Notes under the pieces: generated by a model | What the model was told of the DNA's origin: nothing | Databases searched by the model: none | Seen by the model: only the letters and a program-made list of their open reading frames with translations | Position numbers and translations under genes: made by a program | DNA from: Synergistaceae bacterium UBA5560 | Lineage (GTDB): Bacteria; Synergistota; Synergistia; Synergistales; Aminiphilaceae | Length of the DNA: 11,575 nt | Assembly (NCBI GenBank): GCA_002425685.1 | Contig: DIMS01000026.1 | Span: 1-11,575, forward strand | Direction: 5' to 3' | Part shown: positions 1 to 7,649 of the stretch, in pieces | How the letters are laid out: the number at the start of each line of letters is the position of its first letter | Position numbering within the stretch: position 1 is the first letter of the stretch

Positions 1-690
1 GCCGAAAGCTCCCTGGTAGCAAAAGGCATCGAGAACACGGGCACTCGGAGCAAGTCCGCGGAGGAGACGCGGAAAGGTCCGCACGTCCAGATACGCTCCC
101 GTCTTCTGTCCTCCCAGCGGGCGCACGCCCGCCAGAAGATCTCCGTACCGCACGGGAATCACCGCATCCTCCGAGAGGGTGCCTTCAAGGACACACCGCT
201 CCCGGGGAAAGCCCTCCCTTTCGGCAACACGCACATCGTTGCGCAGCACCACTACCTCGGGAGCGAGACACTCCCGCAGCACATCCAGCAGAAGCTCCTT
301 GTTTCTGTGCCATCCCGCGGAGAGCATCTGTACCACCGCCGCGGGACCGTAGACATCCACCACGAGCCCTGGCAATCCGTCGCCTTCGCCGGAGATGAGG
401 CGATAGGCATCCTCTCCGGCACACCAGATCCGACGCCGCCGGAGTGCCGCCGCAAACCGTTTCCGAAGAAGCTCCTCCAAAACCGGACGAGTCTCGGTCC
501 AGGCAAGAACCCGACAACACAGAGAGGCCCCGGGATTCCAGAATCCCCATCCCAACACGTGCCGACGATCTCCGAATGCAAGCAGCTCTCCCGAAGGCGC
601 CTCGGGGAAACCCGCCGCATGACCACGAAAAAGCCAGGGATGCCTTGCAAGAACACGATCCATTCCCTTGGCGTTCAGGACAAGGCGCAT
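1..690 (-). CDS. rlmI: RlmI-type class I SAM-dependent 23S rRNA (cytosine-C5) methyltransferase, partial at left edge
   Basis: The first 230 residues are present; the C-terminal catalytic half lies beyond the left edge. The N-terminus (MRLVLNAKGMDRVLARHPWL) with the following GELLAFGD and LGWGFWNP segments is the PUA-type RNA-binding domain of this family. It is followed by the linker domain (LISGEGDGLPGLVVDVYG at roughly residues 94-111). The family signature GGQKTGAYLD is at about residues 193-202, and the start of the SAM-binding motif, VLDAFCYQGAFG, closes the visible part. Known members methylate C5 of a cytosine in 23S rRNA (C1962 in E. coli), using S-adenosylmethionine. The ATG at 690 is chosen because GGAGGGAGGT lies just upstream. 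It follows the DUF72 gene by 43 bases on the same strand, with no terminator between, so the two are probably co-transcribed. Family assignment is firm; the exact target base is inferred. Confidence 0.87.
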   Translation of the reverse strand, partial: MRLVLNAKGMDRVLARHPWLFRGHAAGFPEAPSGELLAFGDRRHVLGWGFWNPGASLCCRVLAWTETRPVLEELLRKRFAAALRRRRIWCAGEDAYRLISGEGDGLPGLVVDVYGPAAVVQMLSAGWHRNKELLLDVLRECLAPEVVVLRNDVRVAEREGFPRERCVLEGTLSEDAVIPVRYGDLLAGVRPLGGQKTGAYLDVRTFPRLLRGLAPSARVLDAFCYQGAFG

Positions 691-733
691 GGCCCCTCTT
701 ACCTCCCTCCGTTTTCCACACCATGTCGGAGCG

Positions 734-1696
734 TCACGAAACCGGTCCCGAAGAGAATTCATTCTCTTCCATACCCTCGAAACGCATCTGCTCTCCCGCC
801 GAAGTCGCCGGAAGAAGTCCGAGCAGGACTTTCATCGACAGGGCGTTCCGTATCGCAAAATCTGCGGCACAATTGTTGAAGAGCACGAAAACCCGCCCTT
901 CACTCCCCAGCTCCGAGAGGATTCGCTCCTTCCAGGAACGAAGCTCCTCCATAGAATAATTGTAGCCGAAGCGCTCCGCAACGGAAGCCCCCGGCTTTTT
1001 CCACGCTTCGACATTACGCCCGTGGAAACGAAGGACCGTTCCCCATGAAGCGGTGCGAAACCAGTGGGGCGGCACCGTCCAGGAAAGCTCCGGCTCGTCC
1101 ACGGCCACATAGGCGAGATTCTCCTGCCGAAGGACATCGAGAAAGGTCTGCTGCGCCGTCTCTTCGATCCACGAGCGATGCCGCACTTCCACCGCCGCTT
1201 TCATGGGACGACAGACCTCGGCGACGCGCCGCAGATACGCGAGGCGTCGTTCCTCGAAACGAAACCAGGGAGGGAGCTGAAAAAGCAGGTACCCGAGCCG
1301 CCCCAAAGAATGCAGCGGCAGCACCGCCCGGTGGAAACGCTCCCAGAGTGCGCTCCGGAGCGCCAGAGGAAGGTCCTCCAGACTCGGGCGCTCCACCGAG
1401 ACGGGAACGGCTTCTCTTGCCCAGGGAGGAAAGTGCGCACGGGGAACGCGATGATACGTGAAGAGCCCGAAAACCTTGATATTGAACAGAAAGTTCCGGG
1501 GCGTCCTCGCCACCCAGCGATAGGCCGCATCTTCCCGGGGAATCGCATAATAGGAACTGTCCACCTCCACGGTGTCGAAACGGGACGCGTAGTATCCCAA
1601 CCGCCCCCGGGCATCCCGGATACCCTCGGGATACCAGCCGCTTCCGACGAGTCCCTTGTCCGTCCAGGAACACGTTCCCACACGCAGCTCTCCCAC
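734..1696 (-). CDS. DUF72 (YecE-like) family protein
   Basis: This 320-residue protein belongs to the DUF72 family, which has a TIM-barrel-like fold and no firmly established reaction. Family marks visible in order are the N-terminal VGTCSWTDKG and GSGWYPEG, the TVEVDSSYYAIP strand, FNIKVFGLFTYHR, a LGYLLFQLPPWF segment near residue 140, VEVRHRSW near 170, RFHGRN near 225, and VFVLFNNCAADFAIRNAL near 270-287. The length fits the family, although the region is somewhat longer than the shortest members. The start is GTG at 1696, preceded by GGGAG and, further up, GGAGG. It is the first gene after the promoter at 1759-1786 and is followed 43 bases later by the rRNA methyltransferase. No function should be inferred from the pairing beyond probable co-transcription. 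Confidence 0.88.
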   Translation of the reverse strand: MGELRVGTCSWTDKGLVGSGWYPEGIRDARGRLGYYASRFDTVEVDSSYYAIPREDAAYRWVARTPRNFLFNIKVFGLFTYHRVPRAHFPPWAREAVPVSVERPSLEDLPLALRSALWERFHRAVLPLHSLGRLGYLLFQLPPWFRFEERRLAYLRRVAEVCRPMKAAVEVRHRSWIEETAQQTFLDVLRQENLAYVAVDEPELSWTVPPHWFRTASWGTVLRFHGRNVEAWKKPGASVAERFGYNYSMEELRSWKERILSELGSEGRVFVLFNNCAADFAIRNALSMKVLLGLLPATSAGEQMRFEGMEENEFSSGPVS

Positions 1697-1758
1697 GGAT
1701 GCTCCCGCCCCCTCCGCACCTCTTTCGCTTCCTGCCGAAGAAAGACCGGCATCGTTTG

Positions 1759-1786
1759 ATTATAGTGGTTGCGTACTGCTTCTCAA
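1759..1786 (-). promoter_or_regulatory. Sigma-70-like promoter for the DUF72-rlmI unit
   Basis: On the minus strand TTGAGA (1786-1781) and TATAAT (1764-1759, a perfect -10 box) are separated by 16 bases. Transcription would start near 1752, giving a leader of about 56 bases before the GTG start at 1696. Confidence 0.65.
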
Positions 1787-1984
1787 ACCCGTTTCTTCTC
1801 CGGGTTCACCTCCTTCCGGACATTCGGGCAAAGCCCCTGAAAAATATCGCCTCCGTCGTGTCGAGCCGAACATATTTCTCCTCGCACTCATCTCCCCTAA
1901 ACGGGATCATTTTTCGCATCTAGACGAATGTATACCATTATTCGCTCTCATATATCGATTTGGACAATGTTTTTGAGGGAGAAC

Positions 1985-1996
1985 CTCTTGCAAGAG
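1985..1996. promoter_or_regulatory. Perfect 12-bp palindrome, possible operator upstream of glnN
   Basis: CTCTTGCAAGAG reads the same on both strands. It sits about 90 bases before the glnN start and contains the candidate -35 box. A repressor bound here would block that promoter. I cannot assign it to a known regulator. Confidence 0.3.
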
Positions 1997-2016
1997 AATC
2001 TATTTTATGGTACATT
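1988..2016 (+). promoter_or_regulatory. Candidate glnN promoter
   Basis: TTGCAA (1988-1993) and TACATT (2011-2016) are separated by 17 bases in an AT-rich stretch, placing a start site near 2023 and a leader of about 55 bases. The match is moderate. The -35 box lies inside a perfect palindrome (1985-1996), so it could be a regulated promoter. Confidence 0.35.
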
Positions 2017-2062
2017 TCCGGCCATTGAGAAAAAGATATCAACACTCACCATCCAGATAATC

Positions 2063-2070
2063 GAGGGGGG
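2063..2070 (+). promoter_or_regulatory. Ribosome binding site of glnN
   Basis: GAGGGGGG ends eight bases before the ATG at 2079. It is purine-rich and well spaced, and supports that start over internal methionines. Confidence 0.6.
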
Positions 2071-2078
2071 TTTTACGG

Positions 2079-4190
2079 ATGAAAGACAAAAGACCATCGG
2101 AAATGTTCGGGGAACTCGTTTTCTCTCGGCGGGTCATGGCAGGCAGAATACCAAAGGATGTGAACGAAAAACTCCAGGCCGCCATCGAAGGGCGGGAGAA
2201 ACTCGACAACTCCGTCGCGGGGATCGTTGCCGCCGCGATGAAGGAATGGGCACTCTCGAAAGGCGCCACCCACTACACGCACTGGTTCCACCCCCGAACG
2301 GACCTCACGGCGGAAAAGCACATGGCTTTTCTCAATGTGGACAACGAAGGACTTCCCCTCGAATCCTTCTCGGGGGGCGAACTCATTCAGAGCGAGCCCG
2401 ACGCCTCCTCTCTCCCCTCGGGGGGAATGCGTTCCACCTTCGAGGCCCGAGGATACACCGCCTGGGATCCCACCAGCCCCGCCTTCGTCGTCGGCAATGG
2501 AGACGGCGCCACGCTCTGCATTCCTTCGGTGTTCTTTTCCTATGACGGAACACCTCTGGACATGAAAACTCCCCTCCTGCGGGCCATCAATGCCATCGAG
2601 GAACGAGCGCTTCGCCTGCTTCGCCTCTTCGGCAACCGGGGAGTCAAATGGGTGCACGCCACAGTGGGAGCGGAACAGGAGTTCTTTCTCGTCGACGAGG
2701 AACTCGCAAGGAAACGCCCGGATCTGCTTTTCTGCGGCCGCACGCTCCTGGGCAATCTGCCACCCAAAGGACAGCAGATGGAGGATCACTACTTCGGATC
2801 CATCCATCCCCGCGTTCTCGCCTGCATGGAAGAGATGGAGGACGAACTCGCGAGGCTCGGCATCGTCGTCCGGACGAGGCACAACGAGGTAGGACCCGGG
2901 CAGTTCGAGTTCGCACCCCAGTTTTCCGAGGCCAATCTCGCCGCCGACCAGAACCAGATCATGATGGACATCATGCGCAAGACAGCCCGTAAGCATGGTT
3001 TTCGGCTTCTTCTCCACGAGAAACCCTTTGCGGGACTCAACGGAAGCGGCAAACACACGAATTTCTCCCTTCAGGACAGCGAAGGGCGCAACCTTCTGAA
3101 TCCTTCCGTGAGCAATCAGAAGCGGGGACTCCAGTTCCTCGCCTTCCTGGGCGCTCTCCTTCTCGGCGCCTCCAAGCACGGCGGCCTGCTCAGGGCTTGT
3201 ATCGCCTCTCCCGGAAACATGCATCGCCTCGGAGGCAACGAAGCGCCTCCGGCGATCATGAGTGTCTACCTCGGGGATTTTCTGAACCGCCTCCTGGAGG
3301 ACATCGAAGAGGGCCTGCCCGAATTCGGGACCATCAAGGGAGAGATCGACCTCGGTTTGAGCAGGCTTCCTGCCATCCGTTCCGACAACTCGGACCGCAA
3401 CCGCACCGCTCCCATCGCCTTCACTGGGAACAAATTCGAATTCCGCGCCCCCGGAGCACCCCAGTCTCTCGGAGGTCCCCTGACAGCACTCTTTTCCCTC
3501 TGGGCATGGGGCATCGAAGAGGTTGCGAATCGACTCGAAGCGAACCTGAACGCAGGAAAGGAACTTCCCGACGCTGCGCTGGACGTGATCCGCCATGCCG
3601 CCGCGACAAGTCGCAACGTGCGTTTCGAAGGAAACTGCTACACCCAGGAATGGGCCGAGGAAGCACAGCGCAGGGGACTCCCCGTGGCCCACAGCACTCC
3701 CGATGCGCTGCGCCTCTTCCTCACGCCTGAGAACCGCTCCCTGCTGGCCGATCTCGGCGTCATGAGCGAGCGGGAGATTCACGCCTACTACGAGACGCGA
3801 CTTCACCAGTTCAACACGACCATGAACATCGACATGGGCGTTCTCGCCTCCATGGTCCGTGAGGGCGTGCTTCCCGCGCTGGCAAAACAGATCACCCTCG
3901 AGGGAAACGCCCTTTCCCACCTTCCCGCCGCTGCGGCGGAAGGCCCCTGCGGTGTCGTCCTCGAAAAACTGGGACGTCTCAAGGCGGATCTCCACGAGGC
4001 AGTACAACGTCTCGAAGCGCTGCAGGCGGACCTGGACACGCTCCCCATCGAGGAAGAGGCGGAGGGAATGGTCCGCAAAGCCATTCCTCTCCTGGAGGGC
4101 ATCCGCGGCCTGTGCAACGAAGTGGAGCGCAACGTGGCGCTGGAGTTCTGGCCCTACCCACGTTACAGGGAACTCGCCACCCTCAAATAG
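2079..4190 (+). CDS. glnN: Type III glutamine synthetase (GSIII)
   Basis: Cytoplasmic enzyme joining ammonia to glutamate with ATP to make glutamine. At 703 residues it has the length of the GSIII class, well above GSI/GSII. Class marks include HYTHWFHPRTDLTAEKH (65-81) and MRSTFEARGYTAWDP (117-131). Metal and substrate residues lie in GAEQEFF (197-203) and HNEVGPGQFEFAP (268-280). KPFAGLNGSGKHTNFS (315-330) fits the glutamine synthetase ATP-binding pattern, and RTAPIAFTGNKFEFRAPG (442-459) follows. All expected motifs are present, with no frameshift. The start is ATG with a strong ribosome binding site. The gene stands alone on its strand, divergent from the DUF72 unit and closed by a terminator. 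No ammonium transporter, PII protein or glutamate synthase gene is next to it, so its control cannot be read from neighbours. Identity is very secure. Confidence 0.97.
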   Translation: MKDKRPSEMFGELVFSRRVMAGRIPKDVNEKLQAAIEGREKLDNSVAGIVAAAMKEWALSKGATHYTHWFHPRTDLTAEKHMAFLNVDNEGLPLESFSGGELIQSEPDASSLPSGGMRSTFEARGYTAWDPTSPAFVVGNGDGATLCIPSVFFSYDGTPLDMKTPLLRAINAIEERALRLLRLFGNRGVKWVHATVGAEQEFFLVDEELARKRPDLLFCGRTLLGNLPPKGQQMEDHYFGSIHPRVLACMEEMEDELARLGIVVRTRHNEVGPGQFEFAPQFSEANLAADQNQIMMDIMRKTARKHGFRLLLHEKPFAGLNGSGKHTNFSLQDSEGRNLLNPSVSNQKRGLQFLAFLGALLLGASKHGGLLRACIASPGNMHRLGGNEAPPAIMSVYLGDFLNRLLEDIEEGLPEFGTIKGEIDLGLSRLPAIRSDNSDRNRTAPIAFTGNKFEFRAPGAPQSLGGPLTALFSLWAWGIEEVANRLEANLNAGKELPDAALDVIRHAAATSRNVRFEGNCYTQEWAEEAQRRGLPVAHSTPDALRLFLTPENRSLLADLGVMSEREIHAYYETRLHQFNTTMNIDMGVLASMVREGVLPALAKQITLEGNALSHLPAAAAEGPCGVVLEKLGRLKADLHEAVQRLEALQADLDTLPIEEEAEGMVRKAIPLLEGIRGLCNEVERNVALEFWPYPRYRELATLK

Positions 4191-4201
4191 CCCAACTTCG
4201 C

Positions 4202-4230
4202 GGACGGCAGGCCTACCCCACCTGTCGTCC
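4202..4230 (+). other. Stem-loop in the glnN 3' untranslated region
   Basis: GGACGGCAGG (4202-4211) pairs with CCTGTCGTCC (4221-4230) over ten base pairs, including one G-U, around a nine-base loop. It begins 12 bases after the stop codon and has no U-run, so it may protect the mRNA end or be an accessory to the terminator that follows. Confidence 0.4.
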
Positions 4231-4231
4231 A

Positions 4232-4633
4232 TTACCCCCATACCCCACACCGCAGCAGAAAGGCCGGGCGATTTGCCCGGCCTTTCTGCCGTTCTGCGTA
4301 GACAACACACACGACTCGCCGTTCTTCTTTTGTTCCTCCACCTGTTCCCCTGGCGGAACCGAGGGCGAGAGTGAAGCACTGCCGTTCCTCCACTTTCTTC
4401 AGCCCCATCACGAGCAGCTCCGCACGGGGGATATGGTAGTCCCGATAGCAGTCCCGCTCCTTGTCGATGGAACCTTTGGCGCAAAGAAGCTGCGCAACAT
4501 AGAATTCTTCCTTGCGGGAACACAAAATGTATGGCACGGAAACCCCACGACAAGATGGACCAGTGACGAGAGAGTTCTGTTCGACGAACCTCCGGGAATC
4601 TCCTCCCGTTCCGAAAAGAGGCGCTTTGCCCAC
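4232..4633 (-). CDS. Doubtful hypothetical reading frame, possibly a gene remnant
   Basis: I do not recognise this frame. Its middle part (about 4370-4520) looks coding: it is rich in Lys/Glu and its third codon positions are mostly G or C, as in EEFYVAQLLCAKGSIDKERD and VMGLKKVEERQCF. The ends do not look genuine. The GTG start at 4633 has no ribosome binding site, a second GTG at 4537 has only a weak one, and the last residues are read through the glnN terminator stem. Just upstream, AGGAG precedes an ATG at 4661 in another frame that stops after five codons, as expected if a former gene had been frameshifted. It could equally be chance in GC-rich DNA. Confidence 0.22.
   Translation of the reverse strand: MGKAPLFGTGGDSRRFVEQNSLVTGPSCRGVSVPYILCSRKEEFYVAQLLCAKGSIDKERDCYRDYHIPRAELLVMGLKKVEERQCFTLALGSARGTGGGTKEERRVVCVVYAERQKGRANRPAFLLRCGVWG
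4256..4288 (+). terminator. Intrinsic terminator of glnN
   Basis: A perfect 14-bp stem (4256-4269 with 4275-4288) has a GATTT loop. The GC-rich core is flanked by AGAAA and TTTCT, so it could work in both directions. The U-run after the stem is weak, but position and stem strength fit transcription stop after glnN. Confidence 0.75.
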
Positions 4634-4720
4634 TGTTGCAAGGCTACTTACTGTACGCCATCTTTCTCCTGTCCGGGCACAGTGCCATTCTATAACGAAG
4701 ACCGGATGAAACGGGATCCC
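4289..4720. other. Largely non-coding spacer between two terminators
   Basis: Between the glnN terminator and the terminator of the Synerg-CTERM gene I see no secure gene, tRNA or repeat. The region holds the doubtful minus-strand frame listed separately and an 11-base palindrome, GGCACAGTGCC, at 4676-4686. Confidence 0.4.
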
Positions 4721-4754
4721 AAAAAAACGGGAGAGCCCCGAGGGGCTCTCCCGT
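4721..4754 (-). terminator. Intrinsic terminator of the Synerg-CTERM protein gene
   Basis: On the minus strand ACGGGAGAGCCCC pairs with GGGGCTCTCCCGT (13 bp, very small loop) and is followed directly by seven T. It begins 36 bases after the stop codon at 4791. This is a textbook rho-independent terminator. Confidence 0.92.
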
Positions 4755-4790
4755 GGTGTTACAGGATAGAGCGTGTTGCCGATTCGCGGA

Positions 4791-7412
4791 CTACTTCTTC
4801 AACAGAACCGCGAGAGGTGCGAGAAGCAGCAGGGCCAGAGGAGCGAAGCCCGCGTTGCAACCGCCACCACCGCCGCCACCGCCAGTGGTGGGCGTGGGAG
4901 CGTCGGCCAGCTTGCAGACGGCAACCTTGAACTCCACCTTGCCAGCCTCGTCGCTGAGGTCGTAGTCGCCGCCGTCGGCGATCTCGTACTCGTCAACCGC
5001 TGCGAGCGCAAAGTCGCTGGCGGTCGGGAGAGCAAGGGCTTCCCACGTGCCGTCCGTCTTCATAGCGATCACGGAGTAAGAGGAGTAAGCGGTGACTTCG
5101 ACAACGGCACTGGTGCCACCGTCAGCGAGATCGCCTGCAACCGTGTCGGCTCCGAGAGTACTGCTGCACACCTTACCCTCGGGGAGCTTCTCTTCGGCAG
5201 CAGCCTTCTCCTCGTCGGAAAGTGCTTCCTGGGTGAAGGGTTCCACAAGTCCCTTGTACGCAACGCCTTCGGCGGGCGTGGGGGTAATCGTGGGCTCTGC
5301 GGACCAGGGGGTCATGAGTCCGAGCGGGTCGGAAATCATATGATCTGCCGTCCCGTCGAAGATCACAAAGTATCCGTCCTGAGCCTTCACGTAGTTGCCA
5401 TCCGCAGGCACACCGTCGACGAACACGGCATAGAACGTGAGCTCAAGTTCCTTGTCGGCAGCCCACGCAGCCTTCACGGAGTAGGTCTTGTCCTGGGAAG
5501 GCCACAGGTGGAAGAAGTTCTTGATACCCTGAGCCGTACCAGCGTTGGTAGCAATCTCCACAAGGTTATTCCATGTAGAAGCATCATCCTTGTCGATCTG
5601 CTTGCCGAGGGTCATCACGCTGAAGAAGGCATCAATGGGCCCCTGACCAACTGCGGGAACCTTGCCCAGAGCGGTAGTGATGGCTTCCTTCGCCGCCTTG
5701 AGCGTAACATTGCTGTCCCTGAAGTCGGACTTCTTGAAGTACACACTCACGCGAAGCGGAGAGATAAGAGTCTTCTCGCCGATTTCATCCTTCGTGGGAG
5801 TGATGGTGAAGTTGGCGCTCTTCAACACCTCGGAGCCCGTAGGAGGATTGGGAATGACCCGAGCCAGGTTGCAGTCGAGCGTCGTCTTGGGAGCGCAGCC
5901 TTCGAGGCAGATATCGAAAAGCTCTGCAGCCGTCACGCCGATAGCCGTGGCTACATTGTTCTTCACCGTTCCCTCGAAGCTCATACCACGCAGGTTGAAC
6001 ACCTTTGCGCCGCCGAAGCAAGGATCACTCGCGCTGCTGAAGTTGATGCACTCCGTGTCAAACCACACCTGAGGCTGCATGGTCGTGGTCTCGCAGAAAC
6101 GATCCGTCGCTTCGACCAAATCGCACGCGCGCTGCATCTCGTAGATCATGTACCGCTCGTTGCCGGTGATATCAAAGGAAAGAGCGGGCAGACCGAAATA
6201 CATGCCATGTCCGGGCGTGAGCGTTCTCGCCGCAGCAACATCAACGGAAACTGCATTGCGATCGTTCAGCAGGAAGTACTGCGCATACACGCCAGGCGTC
6301 AGGTTACTCACGTTCTCGGTCTTCGTCGTGTTGATGTAGACGAGGGGATCCCACTGACCGAGAAGATCCGGGCTGAGCATGAAACGCATTTTATAACTGT
6401 CCTGTGCGAAAGTCTTATACTCGACTACGGGTTTCCAGTCGAAAGAGGTTGCATTGGGCACGGCCATGTGAGGATACTTGTTGAGGATGGACTCCACAAC
6501 CCAATCCCGCTGGTAGACCTTGGAACGATCCTTCGTCACAACGAAGGGACCGAGGTCGAGCGTGTGCTTCAGCGAAGCATGTCCCGTGGCCCCGATGGCC
6601 TCATCGAAGATGACCATGTCATCCTTGTGGGCGAAGGTGAGATAGGGATCCTCCGTTGTGGGAAGGAACTGCCACCGCTTGTCGATCCCTTCGCAGGGGA
6701 CATAGACGAAAATGTCTGCAGAATACGTATGCGTAGCATCGGGAGTAACGATAATCCGGTTCTTGTACACCCCGTCGCATGTGAGCGGGCAGCACACTTC
6801 GAATCGGACCGGGACATCCGCGGAAGATGCGGTTTTCCAGCTGTCGAACTGGAAGTATTCCGGCGTCGATCCGGGCTTCATGGACTTCATCTGGGGCAGC
6901 GTCGCATCGTCACTCAGGAAGAGGCGCGTATGCCCCTTGGTTCCCCAGTCGACTTCGCTCCAGGAACTACCCGTAAGGAAATCCACCGACGCATTCAGCG
7001 CGGTCTCATCAAAGGAAATCTTGAAATACTGAGTCTTTCCCAGTACGTTCGTCGTCTCCGTCGCGCGAATGAAGAGATGGTCAAAAGAAACTCTCGTTGA
7101 CACATCCCCAGACATCACATAAAGACCGTCCTCACTGACGATGACCGTGGGGATGGCCTTCGCCGTGTCACAGGAAGCCGTGAAGAAATACTTAATTGCG
7201 GCATCCTCACTCGGCACACCCTTCACCCACACACTCGCATCAGCGGTATCATTGCCATCCTGCTGATAGTAACCGAATGTGGCGTTGGTGTTGTTCTCAA
7301 CACTACTTTTGAAGGGGCCGGGAACCGTGTGGGCCGCGGCGAACGCGGTCCCGCTGACGAGCAATGCAAGGCAAAGAGCTACTGCCATGAAGATTGCCTG
7401 CGTCCTTTTCAC
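4791..7412 (-). CDS. Synerg-CTERM sorting domain protein, large exported cysteine-rich protein of unknown function
   Basis: This 873-residue protein has a Sec signal peptide (Lys-Arg, then a hydrophobic core at about 7-21, with likely cleavage after AFA at residue 25). The large ectodomain is rich in beta-prone, Thr/Asp/Val segments and carries about 14 cysteines, for example RFEVCCPLTC and FDICLEGCAP, suggesting disulfides outside the cytoplasm. Near the C-terminus a PTPTT linker leads to eight glycines (844-851), Cys852, the hydrophobic FAPLALLLLAPLAVLL and final KK, the architecture of the Synerg-CTERM sorting domain. By analogy with LPXTG and GlyGly-CTERM tails, this segment would hold the protein in the inner membrane until a processing enzyme cuts or modifies it. 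I recognise no enzymatic domain. The GTG start directly follows an in-frame TGA and has GGAAGGAG nine bases upstream. It has its own promoter and terminator and follows the type II secretion operon. Confidence 0.9.
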   Translation of the reverse strand: MKRTQAIFMAVALCLALLVSGTAFAAAHTVPGPFKSSVENNTNATFGYYQQDGNDTADASVWVKGVPSEDAAIKYFFTASCDTAKAIPTVIVSEDGLYVMSGDVSTRVSFDHLFIRATETTNVLGKTQYFKISFDETALNASVDFLTGSSWSEVDWGTKGHTRLFLSDDATLPQMKSMKPGSTPEYFQFDSWKTASSADVPVRFEVCCPLTCDGVYKNRIIVTPDATHTYSADIFVYVPCEGIDKRWQFLPTTEDPYLTFAHKDDMVIFDEAIGATGHASLKHTLDLGPFVVTKDRSKVYQRDWVVESILNKYPHMAVPNATSFDWKPVVEYKTFAQDSYKMRFMLSPDLLGQWDPLVYINTTKTENVSNLTPGVYAQYFLLNDRNAVSVDVAAARTLTPGHGMYFGLPALSFDITGNERYMIYEMQRACDLVEATDRFCETTTMQPQVWFDTECINFSSASDPCFGGAKVFNLRGMSFEGTVKNNVATAIGVTAAELFDICLEGCAPKTTLDCNLARVIPNPPTGSEVLKSANFTITPTKDEIGEKTLISPLRVSVYFKKSDFRDSNVTLKAAKEAITTALGKVPAVGQGPIDAFFSVMTLGKQIDKDDASTWNNLVEIATNAGTAQGIKNFFHLWPSQDKTYSVKAAWAADKELELTFYAVFVDGVPADGNYVKAQDGYFVIFDGTADHMISDPLGLMTPWSAEPTITPTPAEGVAYKGLVEPFTQEALSDEEKAAAEEKLPEGKVCSSTLGADTVAGDLADGGTSAVVEVTAYSSYSVIAMKTDGTWEALALPTASDFALAAVDEYEIADGGDYDLSDEAGKVEFKVAVCKLADAPTPTTGGGGGGGGCNAGFAPLALLLLAPLAVLLKK

Positions 7413-7643
7413 TCACTACCACTCCTTCCATGTTCTTGCCCTAAAGACGATTCCGCTGCGTTCCGTAAAACCGCCTTGCCTTACCCAGTTCTTCGCTCCG
7501 CACCACCCCCTCGGAAGCTATAAGGCCATTTCCTGCTGTGCTGTCCTGTCCGTTTTCTCTCCACGCAAGCTCCGAGCCTGAGGGAGCGTGGATTTTGCGT
7601 GGATTCTACCATCATCCTTTGGGCCGATCAAGCCCGAAAGCAC
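7413..7643 (-). promoter_or_regulatory. Long 5' leader of the Synerg-CTERM gene with a stem-loop
   Basis: From the predicted start site near 7643 the leader is about 230 bases. It contains a stem of CCACGCAA with TTGCGTGG (7602-7595 with 7568-7561) enclosing an inner GCTCC/GGAGC stem, and ATCCACGC occurs twice in a row 12 bases apart. There is no U-run after the hairpin, so it is not a simple terminator. I could not match it to a known riboswitch class. Confidence 0.35.
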
Positions 7644-7649
7644 CTCCAG

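Noticed and set aside
185..724. Minus-strand frames other than the methyltransferase frame in the left 700 bases
   Set aside because: They are Ser/Arg/Gly-rich shadows. The frame starting at 690 has the RlmI-family motifs and runs through to the edge.
2073..4553. Open frame of 826 codons on the minus strand opposite glnN
   Set aside because: It mirrors glnN codon by codon, has no family motif and is rich in Val, Gly, Arg and Glu as expected from reversed GC-biased codons. The glnN protein is certain.
4860..4883. Glycine-codon run as a phase-variable nucleotide repeat
   Set aside because: GGC and GGT codons are mixed irregularly and there is no uniform repeat unit, so slippage-based variation is not supported.
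4773..7100. Open frame of 775 codons on the plus strand opposite the Synerg-CTERM gene
   Set aside because: Low-information composition typical of an antisense shadow. The opposite strand has a signal peptide, sorting tail, promoter and terminator.
7561..7602. Hairpin as a terminator of the secretion operon
   Set aside because: Neither strand has a U-run after the stem, and it lies downstream of the predicted promoter of the next gene, so it is better seen as leader structure.
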